A stretch of 32,761 bases of DNA from Bacteroidales bacterium (GTDB lineage: Bacteria; Bacteroidota; Bacteroidia; Bacteroidales; UBA12077): the NCBI GenBank assembly GCA_027859205.1, contig JAQIBH010000173.1, forward strand, positions 1 through 32,761, written 5' to 3'. The translations under genes were made by a program, and so were the position numbers. This document shows positions 1 to 6,755 of the stretch, piece by piece (position 1 is the stretch's first letter; each line of letters starts with the position of its first letter). The notes beneath the pieces are model-generated. The model was not told the origin of the DNA and did not search any database. It worked only from the letters and a program-made list of their open reading frames with translations.

Positions 1-57
1 CCAAGAAAAAATAATTTTTGAGAAAAACTTATTTTCTGGATAATCTTTGTTTTAACA

Positions 58-87
58 TGAAAACACTGGGATACAGCTATGTTTTCA
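58..87. repeat. Small inverted repeat (hairpin)
   Basis: TGAAAACA at 58-65 is the exact reverse complement of TGTTTTCA at 80-87, and CTG/CAG inside the loop can extend the stem. There is no T-run next to it, so it is not a typical terminator. Bases 1-179 otherwise show no coding frame of useful length; the neighbouring gene at 180 is transcribed toward this element. Confidence 0.4.
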
Positions 88-179
88 CTAATTATTCAAA
101 AACTTTCGGATGCTAGTGGTTGAGTTTATAATATTTGATTAATAATGTTTGCGATTAAATGGCTTCCTTTTAAATGCAA

Positions 180-1211
180 TTATTTATTAAAATTCAGGAT
201 TAAATATGTAGGTAAGTGATCACTATATCCACCATTATATTTATAACCTACAAACGTTCTATTAGGTTTGTATCCAAAAAAAGCTTTGTCTGTTTCAAGT
301 AAAAAATCAGGACTAAATATATGGATGTCATCAATGGAGGTAAACATCTTATTTCTTTTATTAAGTAGATTTCCGGAAATTATGAATTGATCAAGAATAC
401 CCCATTCACCTTGATATTTATAAGTCCCAATATTATTTGTTTTTGAAATTGTCGATGATAAATTATAAAGTGCATTTCCCGTAATTTGGCTAAATTCTTG
501 TTTAGCATCCAAAATATTCTTTATGCTTTTATTTTCGGGATAATCATTAAAATCACCCATAATAACTATATTAGATTTTGGATTTGATTTAAAAATCGAA
601 TCAACTTTTGCTTTTAAAACGCTTGCTACATATATTCTTCGATCTTCCGATTCAAGTTGGCCACCCCAACGCGAAGGCCAGTGATTAACAAAAACATCGA
701 GTGTGTCTGTGTTTTTCACAACTCCTTTTACATATAAAATATCACGGGTTCTACTTTCAATATTGCCTGGAAAATTTATTGGAATGGCTTTATATTTTAA
801 AGGAGTAAAAAGCTTGTCGCGATATAACAGAGCAACATCAATTCCTCTGTGATCAGGAGATTCCTCATGAATAATTTTATATTCAAATTTAACTAGGGGC
901 GTATTATTTACTAAATCACTAATTACCTTTTTGTTTTCAATTTCACATATGCCAATTATTGCAGGAGAATTCCATTCTCCAACAGCAACAATTACTTTGT
1001 AAATATTATTTAGTTTTGAATAGTATTTGTATGTATTCCAATAACGATCTCCTTTTGGTAAAAATTCTTCGTCATTTATTAAGCTATCATCAAATGTGTC
1101 AAATAGATTTTCCACATTATAAAACATTATTTTATAACTATCATGCTGGTTTTGTGATTGCCCAGAATGTACAATAATTGTTAATAGAATAGTTATCAAG
1201 AAATTTTTCAT
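180..1211 (-). CDS. Secreted endonuclease/exonuclease/phosphatase family protein
   Basis: This 343-aa protein has an N-terminal signal peptide (about residues 1-20, ending in SGQSQ) followed by one EEP (DNase I-like) domain. The family hallmarks are in order: YNVENLFD (31-38), the metal-binding Glu in CEIEN (E90), the catalytic His in VNHWPSR (H177), the Asp/Asn pair in GDFNDYP (D220, N222) and the terminal SDHLP (D331, H332). All catalytic positions look intact, so it is probably an active metal-dependent phosphodiesterase acting outside the cytoplasm. The substrate (nucleic acid, nucleotide or phospholipid) cannot be told from the sequence. It lies 6 bp downstream of the beta-helix lipoprotein gene, so the two are probably cotranscribed. 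Confidence 0.88.
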   Translation of the reverse strand: MKNFLITILLTIIVHSGQSQNQHDSYKIMFYNVENLFDTFDDSLINDEEFLPKGDRYWNTYKYYSKLNNIYKVIVAVGEWNSPAIIGICEIENKKVISDLVNNTPLVKFEYKIIHEESPDHRGIDVALLYRDKLFTPLKYKAIPINFPGNIESRTRDILYVKGVVKNTDTLDVFVNHWPSRWGGQLESEDRRIYVASVLKAKVDSIFKSNPKSNIVIMGDFNDYPENKSIKNILDAKQEFSQITGNALYNLSSTISKTNNIGTYKYQGEWGILDQFIISGNLLNKRNKMFTSIDDIHIFSPDFLLETDKAFFGYKPNRTFVGYKYNGGYSDHLPTYLILNFNK

Positions 1212-1217
1212 AATTTT

Positions 1218-2654
1218 TTACGGAGTTTCTATGCGTTCATAAGCTCCCAAATCAGGTCCTGAGTCTGAAGTTCTGTCTTGTAAAAGTATATCTAAATCGA
1301 TATAGGATAAATCGTGATATCGTTTCCCAAAATCTTTAGCAACAGAAAGAATGTCTAACACAAAATTTCCTTCATATGGATCAATAAAATTAGGATCTAT
1401 GTTTACGATCACTTCCTCAAAAAAATCGGAATTTGATGTTGAAAATTCAGAGTCAACTTTAATTAAAGTATGATCGAATTTGTAGTTTAGTTCACCTTCA
1501 TCTGTTTCAGACTTGTCAATATAAATTTCGGACATTTTATTGCCATAAATTATACAATTTGCAAATAAAGCTTTTGTAATTGGTCTAATGTGTGTACTAC
1601 CATTTATATCAACATAATAATTATTAAGTAAAAGCGAAGGAGTGTTCCTTGTAGAATAACCCCAGTAATTTCCTATAGTGCAATGGTAAAACTCATATGA
1701 ACCTCCAATGGTTAATGCTACACCAAATTGTCCGCAGTTTGATATTACATTATTGAATGCTTTAATTGTAGATCCTTGAGCATAAATAGCTGTAGACGTC
1801 ATATTTGAGATTTTGCTATTAGAAATAAGCAATGTAGGATTTATCTCATTCGCAAATGTGTCAACTTGAATCCCGATTATTGCATTTTTAATTTCAGAGA
1901 AATTGAATACATTATCTTTGCTGCCTGCCATTAGCCATATCCCATCCCATTGGCCAGGTATATTTTCATAATCATCTTCTAATCTGTCACCTTGAAATAT
2001 TATTGGAGACTCAAATGTTCCATTTGCTTCAATTGTTCCGGCAACAAACAATCTCGAATTTTTATGAAAATGCATTATAACTCCAGGCTCTATTGTGAGA
2101 ACGCTGTTTGATTCAACCAGCATTGAATTATAAATTAAATATGGCTTATCATTTATCCATGTTTGTGACCCATTTATCATACCGCTAGAATCTTTTCCAT
2201 CTATCTTATTAACATCTTGTCCAAATGCTATAAGCTTAATATCTTGTTGTGTGTTATTAAATGAAAATATAATAGAATCTTTCACTATCAGTGGTAAATT
2301 AGAATTGTTTGGATCAATAGTTATTTCAACAAAAATATATAAACTGTCTTTTTCTTTTAGCTCAATATCTCGTAATTGAATCCCAGAATATCCGTCAATA
2401 TTAAGTCTGAATGGAGAAGTTTCCCCGCCGGCTAAACTAATTGAAGATAATTTAATACTTTCATTATATGGATTTTTTACTTTAAATAGTTGAGTTGAAG
2501 ATCCTATTGTTGTGAATATCGTATCAAAAAGAACCGTATCTGTAGAAAATATTAATTTAGCATCAAATGAAGTGTTAAATTCTTCTTTCTCGCAAGAATA
2601 AAAAACTTGAAATAGAATTATAGATATAATGATATATTTTAATGATTTAGGCAT
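1218..2654 (-). CDS. Lipoprotein with right-handed beta-helix repeats
   Basis: The 478-aa product begins with a lipoprotein signal peptide whose lipobox is VFYSC (Cys21), so it should be lipid-anchored in the envelope. Residues about 30-130 form a beta-sandwich-like N-terminal region (contains DTVLFDTIFTTIGSS). The middle carries irregular Asn/Ile/Gly-rich stretches typical of a parallel beta-helix (for example around NSKISNMTSTAIYAQGS and NNVISNCGQFGVAL). The C-terminus ends in DLGAYERIE, a close relative of the PDxGAYE ending common in Bacteroidota beta-helix proteins. No polysaccharide-lyase catalytic signature is obvious, so the function is unknown; surface binding or structure is as likely as an enzyme. 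It is probably the first gene of a two-gene unit with the EEP-family gene. Confidence 0.8.
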   Translation of the reverse strand: MPKSLKYIIISIILFQVFYSCEKEEFNTSFDAKLIFSTDTVLFDTIFTTIGSSTQLFKVKNPYNESIKLSSISLAGGETSPFRLNIDGYSGIQLRDIELKEKDSLYIFVEITIDPNNSNLPLIVKDSIIFSFNNTQQDIKLIAFGQDVNKIDGKDSSGMINGSQTWINDKPYLIYNSMLVESNSVLTIEPGVIMHFHKNSRLFVAGTIEANGTFESPIIFQGDRLEDDYENIPGQWDGIWLMAGSKDNVFNFSEIKNAIIGIQVDTFANEINPTLLISNSKISNMTSTAIYAQGSTIKAFNNVISNCGQFGVALTIGGSYEFYHCTIGNYWGYSTRNTPSLLLNNYYVDINGSTHIRPITKALFANCIIYGNKMSEIYIDKSETDEGELNYKFDHTLIKVDSEFSTSNSDFFEEVIVNIDPNFIDPYEGNFVLDILSVAKDFGKRYHDLSYIDLDILLQDRTSDSGPDLGAYERIETP

Positions 2655-2767
2655 TCTAGTAAACTCAATTTTAAATTACGAATTAACATAAAATAAACGA
2701 TACTATCTATGATAAATTTTAAATTACCTATACTTTTTATTAAGATTGATAAAGTTTTATAATTATA

Positions 2768-2802
2768 TTTGAAGTACAGATTTAAATATTTGATTACATT
2801 TG
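2768..2802 (+). promoter_or_regulatory. Putative Bacteroidota-type promoter for the GNAT gene
   Basis: TTTG at 2768-2771 is followed after 23 bp by TACATTTG at 2795-2802, matching the Bacteroidota -33/-7 consensus (TTTG, TAnnTTTG), with spacing at the long end. Transcription would start near 2808-2812, which argues for the ATG at 2837 over the in-frame TTG at 2810. Confidence 0.4.
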
Positions 2803-2836
2803 TTAATATTTGAAATTTATATATTCCTTTATTGAT

Positions 2837-3337
2837 ATGCAAGTAGAAAAAGCAAACCGTGGAAATGTATTAGAAGTAATGTATTTACTTAATCATTGCA
2901 TCGAGGATTTTAATAAAAATAGTGTATATCAGTGGAATCATTCATATCCGGATTATAATAAATTGGTACACGAAGTTGAAAAAGGCACATTATATATTAT
3001 AAAATATAAAGGTGTCGGTATTGGGACAATTACATTTGACATGTACCAGGAACCTGTTTTTGATTCGGTTGATTGGAAAAATAAAACAGATAAATTCCTT
3101 GTTATTCACCGTATTGCAGTTTTCCCAACCTGGCAAAAAAAGGGAATTGGTCGAAAACTAATAGAATTTGTAGAAAGTTTTGCCAAGGAAAATAATTATA
3201 ATTCGATTAGATTAGATGTGACAAGTTCTAGTGAACATATAATTAAATTGTACGAAAGTATAGGATATGCCTTTACAGGAGAAATTCTTTATCCCAAACA
3301 GAAAGAGACATTTAAATGTTTAGAGAAAATCATTTAA
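2837..3337 (+). CDS. GNAT family N-acetyltransferase
   Basis: This 166-aa protein (from the ATG at 2837) matches the GNAT fold. It has a central strand with HRIAVFPTWQKKGIGRKLI (acetyl-CoA-binding motif A with Q-x-x-G-x-G/A spacing), followed by SIRLDVTSSS and the LYESIGY segment (motif B). These proteins transfer an acetyl group from acetyl-CoA to an amine; the acceptor here is unknown. An upstream in-frame TTG at 2810 would add nine residues, but it falls at the predicted transcription start. The gene stands alone between divergent and convergent neighbours and is followed by a clear terminator. Confidence 0.85.
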   Translation: MQVEKANRGNVLEVMYLLNHCIEDFNKNSVYQWNHSYPDYNKLVHEVEKGTLYIIKYKGVGIGTITFDMYQEPVFDSVDWKNKTDKFLVIHRIAVFPTWQKKGIGRKLIEFVESFAKENNYNSIRLDVTSSSEHIIKLYESIGYAFTGEILYPKQKETFKCLEKII

Positions 3338-3361
3338 TAAATATAAGTTAAAATTTGAGTT

Positions 3362-3383
3362 GGAGCGTTAAGCTCCTTTTTTT
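3362..3383 (+). terminator. Rho-independent terminator after the GNAT gene
   Basis: GGAGC (3362-3366), a 5-nt loop, GCTCC (3372-3376) and a T7 tract starting at 3377, 25 bp after the GNAT stop codon. Confidence 0.75.
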
Positions 3384-3392
3384 ATTGATTAA

Positions 3393-3417
3393 AACGTCCG
3401 GATTTTATCCGGACGTT
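3393..3417. repeat. GC-rich perfect inverted repeat, possible terminator for tolC
   Basis: AACGTCCGGAT (3393-3403) and ATCCGGACGTT (3407-3417) form a perfect 11-bp stem with a TTT loop, much more GC-rich than its surroundings. On the minus strand the stem is followed by only four T's, so it could be a weak terminator for the TolC-family gene that ends at 3517, or a dispersed intergenic repeat. Confidence 0.5.
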
Positions 3418-3516
3418 GGGGAAGCAAACATGAAAATTAAGTAATAATCCTAAACTATAAATAAATCAATGAATATATAATTAACCCTAATTTTTAACCA
3501 TGAAAGACGATTTAAT

Positions 3517-4863
3517 TTATAGTGTAATTTGCTCTCCTCTATAGAATTCTAATATTTTAGTTCTGAAAATATACTCGTATTTAGCTTGTGCCAAATCAGA
3601 ATTAGATTTATTTAATTGATTTTTAGCTGTATTATATTCTAATATATCAACTAATCCAACTTGGTATTTTTGTTCTGTATATCTAAAAGCCTCTTCCATT
3701 GCCTTAACTGCCTCAAGGTTAGCCTTGTATCTGTCCAGTGATGCAATTGCTTGTGTTTTTACAAGTTGAATATCTTTATAAAGATTCTGTTTTTGAAGAT
3801 CTAAAAATAATCCTGCATCATTTAAACTAATTTTTGCTTGATTAATTGAATTTCCTGTTCTCCAGTTATTAAAAAGAGGAATTCTTAAGGCTAGATATAT
3901 TGCTTGAGATGCATTGTCTCCAATTTGTTCAAGATAGGGGTAGTTTGAACCTGGATCAGCAATATTTGTTGCTAATTCATTATATCTTGACTGATATTGA
4001 TACCCAAAAGTTAAACTTGGACTTATGCTACCATAAGAAATTGCTAAATTCATTTCCGAACTTTTTAAATATAATTCTGCACTTTTTATTTCAGGTAAAA
4101 ATGCTAAAGCATCATTATAAACGTCATTAACAGTGGTTATGTTATTTCCTAAAGTAATGTCTAGTATTTCGGGAATAACAATATCAAAATTATTTGGATC
4201 TTCTAAGTATAATAACTGAACAAGGTCAAGATAAGATATTTTCAAATTGTTTTCGGCATCTGTTAAAGCCGCTTTTTCACCGGCAGCCTGAGATTGTATT
4301 TGCAGTAAATCTCCTTTGGAAGCATTACCTATTTCATATAATGTTTTTGTTTTTTCAATTTGTTTAATTGTTATATCAATTTGTTGTTGAGCATTATCAC
4401 GGAGTTCTTTATTTAAAAGAATCTGTAAATACGAAGTTGCAACATTTAATGTTATATCATTTTTTACTTTTTCAACTGATTCTAATTGAGCCAGGAGATC
4501 AAGTTTATTTTTTCTAATAGTATTAAAATTTTGCAATCCATTAAAAATTGTCAATTCCGAAGAAATATTAAATCTCCCACCTTGATAAGTTTGATCTTCG
4601 TAAGTATAAGTTTCTGTATTTAGCGTTTTACCAGAGTTTATATAATGATTTCCAGTTGTATTAGCATTAGGTAACAATTCCATTAACGATTGGAAATGTG
4701 CTTTGTCAGCTGCATCGGCCGATAATTCTTCCCGTTTTACAGTAATATTATTTTCAATTGCATAATTTATACAATCTTCTAATGTCCAAACTTTTTGTGC
4801 TTGTGAGCTAATTGAAAGAGTAATTGATAGAATTGTTATTACTAATAATTGAATTGATTTCAT
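3517..4863 (-). CDS. TolC family outer-membrane efflux protein
   Basis: The 448-aa product has a Sec signal peptide (about residues 1-22, ending SSQAQ) and the architecture of the outer-membrane efflux (OEP/TolC) family: two similar halves, each rich in long coiled-coil helices, beginning with WTLEDCINYAIENN. The second half starts near the LPEIKSAELYLKSSEMNLAIS segment, and the YQVGLVDILEYNTAKNQL stretch near the C-terminus is a typical TolC repeat signature. It would form the trimeric outer-membrane duct of a tripartite efflux pump or type I secretion system. The usual partners (RND or ABC pump, membrane-fusion protein) are not downstream inside the window; at the 5' side the next gene is divergent, so the gene appears to be monocistronic. 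Confidence 0.9.
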   Translation of the reverse strand: MKSIQLLVITILSITLSISSQAQKVWTLEDCINYAIENNITVKREELSADAADKAHFQSLMELLPNANTTGNHYINSGKTLNTETYTYEDQTYQGGRFNISSELTIFNGLQNFNTIRKNKLDLLAQLESVEKVKNDITLNVATSYLQILLNKELRDNAQQQIDITIKQIEKTKTLYEIGNASKGDLLQIQSQAAGEKAALTDAENNLKISYLDLVQLLYLEDPNNFDIVIPEILDITLGNNITTVNDVYNDALAFLPEIKSAELYLKSSEMNLAISYGSISPSLTFGYQYQSRYNELATNIADPGSNYPYLEQIGDNASQAIYLALRIPLFNNWRTGNSINQAKISLNDAGLFLDLQKQNLYKDIQLVKTQAIASLDRYKANLEAVKAMEEAFRYTEQKYQVGLVDILEYNTAKNQLNKSNSDLAQAKYEYIFRTKILEFYRGEQITL

Positions 4864-5176
4864 CGTGTAGGTTTTATTTTTGTTTCCAATTTAAATTCGT
4901 TTCTAAGTTACATATATTATGCCATTTGACTTAATTGTAAGATTTGTACTGTTTTAGCTCCTGCTAATGTTATAGCTTTTAACAAAGAGTTGACCGATTA
5001 TGAAACACCCTGTGTGCGATAACGAACGGCAAGTTTCAATCTTTTTTTTTTATTTGATTGCGTTAATTTAAGAAAAAGTAACGATAAATTAATAAATCCA
5101 TACGATAAAAAAGTCATAAAAAACCTGTAACTAATATAATATATTTTAGCATCATAAATAATTATGAGGAAAAATT
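4864..5176. other. Gene-free intergenic region between divergent transcription units
   Basis: This 313-bp stretch separates the minus-strand TolC-family gene from the plus-strand cluster starting at 5177. No reading frame of useful length was found. The visible structure is an imperfect hairpin with a T10 tract near 4996-5051 (listed separately). A good TAnnTTTG box could not be found for either flanking gene; TATATTTTAG near 5140 is only a near match. Confidence 0.6.
4996..5051 (+). ncRNA. Possible small RNA 3' end or orphan terminator
   Basis: GATTATGAAAC (4996-5006) can pair imperfectly (two-base bulge) with GTTTCAATC (5033-5041), enclosing a G+C-richer loop, and is followed directly by ten T's (5042-5051). 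This is the shape of an intrinsic terminator on the plus strand, yet the nearest upstream plus-strand gene ends about 1.65 kb away and has its own terminator. A short RNA starting near 4930-4990 would explain it, but no convincing promoter was found. Confidence 0.25.
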
Positions 5177-5305
5177 ATGAAAAAGATATTATACTCAATC
5201 AAAGATAGGATTATAACAACTCATAATATCGATTTTGGTGTGCTTATTTTATTTTCATTAGTTAGCATAGTATTTATAATTTCACTTTTTAATGTTTTTA
5301 CATAG
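5177..5305 (+). CDS. Possible 42-aa single-pass membrane peptide
   Basis: A short frame starting MKKILYSIKDRII runs to a TAG at 5303. Residues about 19-39 (FGVLILFSLVSIVFIISLF) make a clear hydrophobic segment, preceded by a basic N-terminus, so a small inner-membrane peptide with a cytoplasmic N-terminus is predicted. GAGGA sits 9 bp upstream of the ATG. It lies 40 bp before the 93-aa hypothetical gene on the same strand and could head the cluster. No family is recognised, and a chance frame of this size in AT-rich DNA cannot be excluded. Confidence 0.4.
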   Translation: MKKILYSIKDRIITTHNIDFGVLILFSLVSIVFIISLFNVFT

Positions 5306-5345
5306 TAAATAGTACGATTACTTACGTGTTTTGGTAAATTAAGAT

Positions 5346-5627
5346 ATGAATACAGTTAATATTTATGTAAAAGTTAGTAATAAATCAGAGATGGTAAATC
5401 TGGTTTTATTTCAAAAAATTTACGCCACAAATGCGGGAATTGTAAATTATTGGGTTACGAATAGCAATTCAGAATATAGATTAGAAATAATATTTGATGA
5501 AAATGATTTATCAATTAACCCTTTGAAAATTACTAAATCGGAAAGCATATTAACTGATGAATCGAATATAGCAGATCAAATGATGAAGTTGCAAGGAAAT
5601 GAAAATTTCCAATTGCATAATAATTAA
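5346..5627 (+). CDS. Hypothetical protein (93 aa)
   Basis: I do not recognise this 93-aa protein. It has no signal peptide or membrane segment. The first two thirds look like a compact alpha/beta domain (MNTVNIYVKVSN, then a helix around MVNLVLFQKIYA, then strands around IVNYWVTN and EYRLEIIF), and the C-terminal 25 residues are polar and probably flexible (DQMMKLQGNENFQL). It is 33 bp upstream of the trypsin-fold gene on the same strand, so the two are likely cotranscribed and may work together. Confidence 0.6.
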   Translation: MNTVNIYVKVSNKSEMVNLVLFQKIYATNAGIVNYWVTNSNSEYRLEIIFDENDLSINPLKITKSESILTDESNIADQMMKLQGNENFQLHNN

Positions 5628-5660
5628 AGTAAACATTTATTATAACTAAATTCATTAACC

Positions 5661-6491
5661 ATGTATAAACCCGTTTGGAATAAATGTCAATGCTCTGTTT
5701 GCCAACTTAATTTTTATAGTTCTTCAGGAATAAAACTTCTGTCGATGACAGGTTTTAAAGTTAATGATCAATATTTAATTACTGACAATAATTTATTTAA
5801 AATTACTAAAGCAGTAAAGGTTACAATAGTTTTTGTAAATTCAGATGGACACACTGAAAACACGAGTGTTGAAATTTCAATGGATGAACTAAAAAGGAGA
5901 ATAATTAATGAAATTGATAAAGAAAAAACGTTTGCAGCTGTAAACATTGACTTTGAGGAATTTAAAAGTATCCCATCGCTGAAATTAAGTAAAGAAAATA
6001 TTGAAATTGGACAAAATATTGCTGTTTTAGGTTATCAATTGGATCATAATAATCTTTCAATTAAAACTGGAATAGTTTCCTCGACTCTTGTGCATGAAAA
6101 TGGATTAAATTATTTACAGGTTGAGTCGAATGTTAATCAAGGAAATTCAGGAAGTCCTTTAATAAGTTTGGAAACTGGTGAAGTTATTGGAGTAATAGGA
6201 CAAAATCTTGCTACGATAACACAGTCTCATCGAAAAATGAAACAAATTATTAATAATAATCTTGCAATATTAAAGAAGTCGCAAGGTAAATTTAATGTGG
6301 AAGAAATTGACCCCATTCAGGTTTTAATAGCAAATCAGAATCAGATAAAATATATAACAAATGAAATGTATAAAAATGCAACTATAAGTATTGGTTGTGC
6401 ATTAAATATCTCTTATGTACGTGATCTTTTTGAAGAGTTCATTGATGCTGAGGTTTCGCAATCCTTTTTGAAACCAAAGATTGATGTATAG
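5661..6491 (+). CDS. Trypsin-like (S1C/HtrA-type fold) protein with degenerate active site
   Basis: This 276-aa protein shows the two-barrel trypsin-like fold: TGFKVNDQYLITDNNLF (30-46) in the first barrel, then SLKLSKENIEIGQNIAVLGYQLD, and NVNQGNSGSPLIS with the nucleophile-position Ser163 followed by a typical GEVIGVIGQN strand. The catalytic His normally found in an LxTNxHV context appears to be Asn44, and where family members read D-x-A-x-L-x-I it reads TFAAVNI, so the Asp seems lost as well. The N-terminus holds a compact CQCSVC cluster (C9, C11, C14) that could bind metal; there is no signal peptide, so a cytoplasmic location is inferred. About 75 C-terminal residues after the protease domain are unassigned. 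Alignment was by eye. It is probably a pseudoprotease used for binding rather than cleavage. Confidence 0.65.
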   Translation: MYKPVWNKCQCSVCQLNFYSSSGIKLLSMTGFKVNDQYLITDNNLFKITKAVKVTIVFVNSDGHTENTSVEISMDELKRRIINEIDKEKTFAAVNIDFEEFKSIPSLKLSKENIEIGQNIAVLGYQLDHNNLSIKTGIVSSTLVHENGLNYLQVESNVNQGNSGSPLISLETGEVIGVIGQNLATITQSHRKMKQIINNNLAILKKSQGKFNVEEIDPIQVLIANQNQIKYITNEMYKNATISIGCALNISYVRDLFEEFIDAEVSQSFLKPKIDV

Positions 6492-6519
6492 TTCCTTAAT
6501 GTAGGATGGTTTAGGTTAG

Positions 6520-6550
6520 AGAGTTACTCTTAAAAGAGTAACTCTTTTTT
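6520..6550 (+). terminator. Rho-independent terminator of the 5177-6491 cluster
   Basis: AGAGTTACTCTT (6520-6531) and AAGAGTAACTCT (6534-6545) form a perfect 12-bp stem, followed by T's through 6550. It ends at the stop codon of the convergent xseB gene. Confidence 0.8.
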
Positions 6551-6752
6551 ATTCATCAGAAATATTTTCCAATATTTTTTGAACTTCTTCTTCGGTTTGA
6601 TGAAGCTTCTTTTTACAAAGTTTAACTAAAGAAGAAACTTTTTTCACTTTCTCAGTTAAAATATCTATATCTAGTTCTTCGTTTTCTAATTGCTGTAATA
6701 TTTGTTCAATTTCTCCTACAGCTTCATTATATGAGATCTCTTTTTTTGCCAT
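6549..6752 (-). CDS. xseB: Exodeoxyribonuclease VII small subunit
   Basis: The 67-aa product is a standard-size XseB: it begins MAKKEISYNEAVGEIEQIL, continues with the conserved LENEELDID segment and ends in a long Lys/Glu-rich helix. Several XseB copies bind the helical region of XseA to make exonuclease VII, which degrades single-stranded DNA to acid-soluble oligonucleotides. The gene starts only 3 bp after the stop of a TPR histidine kinase, so it is very likely translated from the same message. The usual Bacteroidota neighbour, xseA, is about 5.4 kb upstream on the same strand, separated by two kinase genes. Confidence 0.93.
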   Translation of the reverse strand: MAKKEISYNEAVGEIEQILQQLENEELDIDILTEKVKKVSSLVKLCKKKLHQTEEEVQKILENISDE

Positions 6753-6755
6753 AAT

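Noticed and set aside
2639-2842. Minus-strand 67-codon frame overlapping the divergent intergenic region
   Set aside because: It overlaps the start of the beta-helix lipoprotein gene and the GNAT promoter, has AT-driven composition (Ile, Asn, Lys, Tyr) and no start signal or family features.
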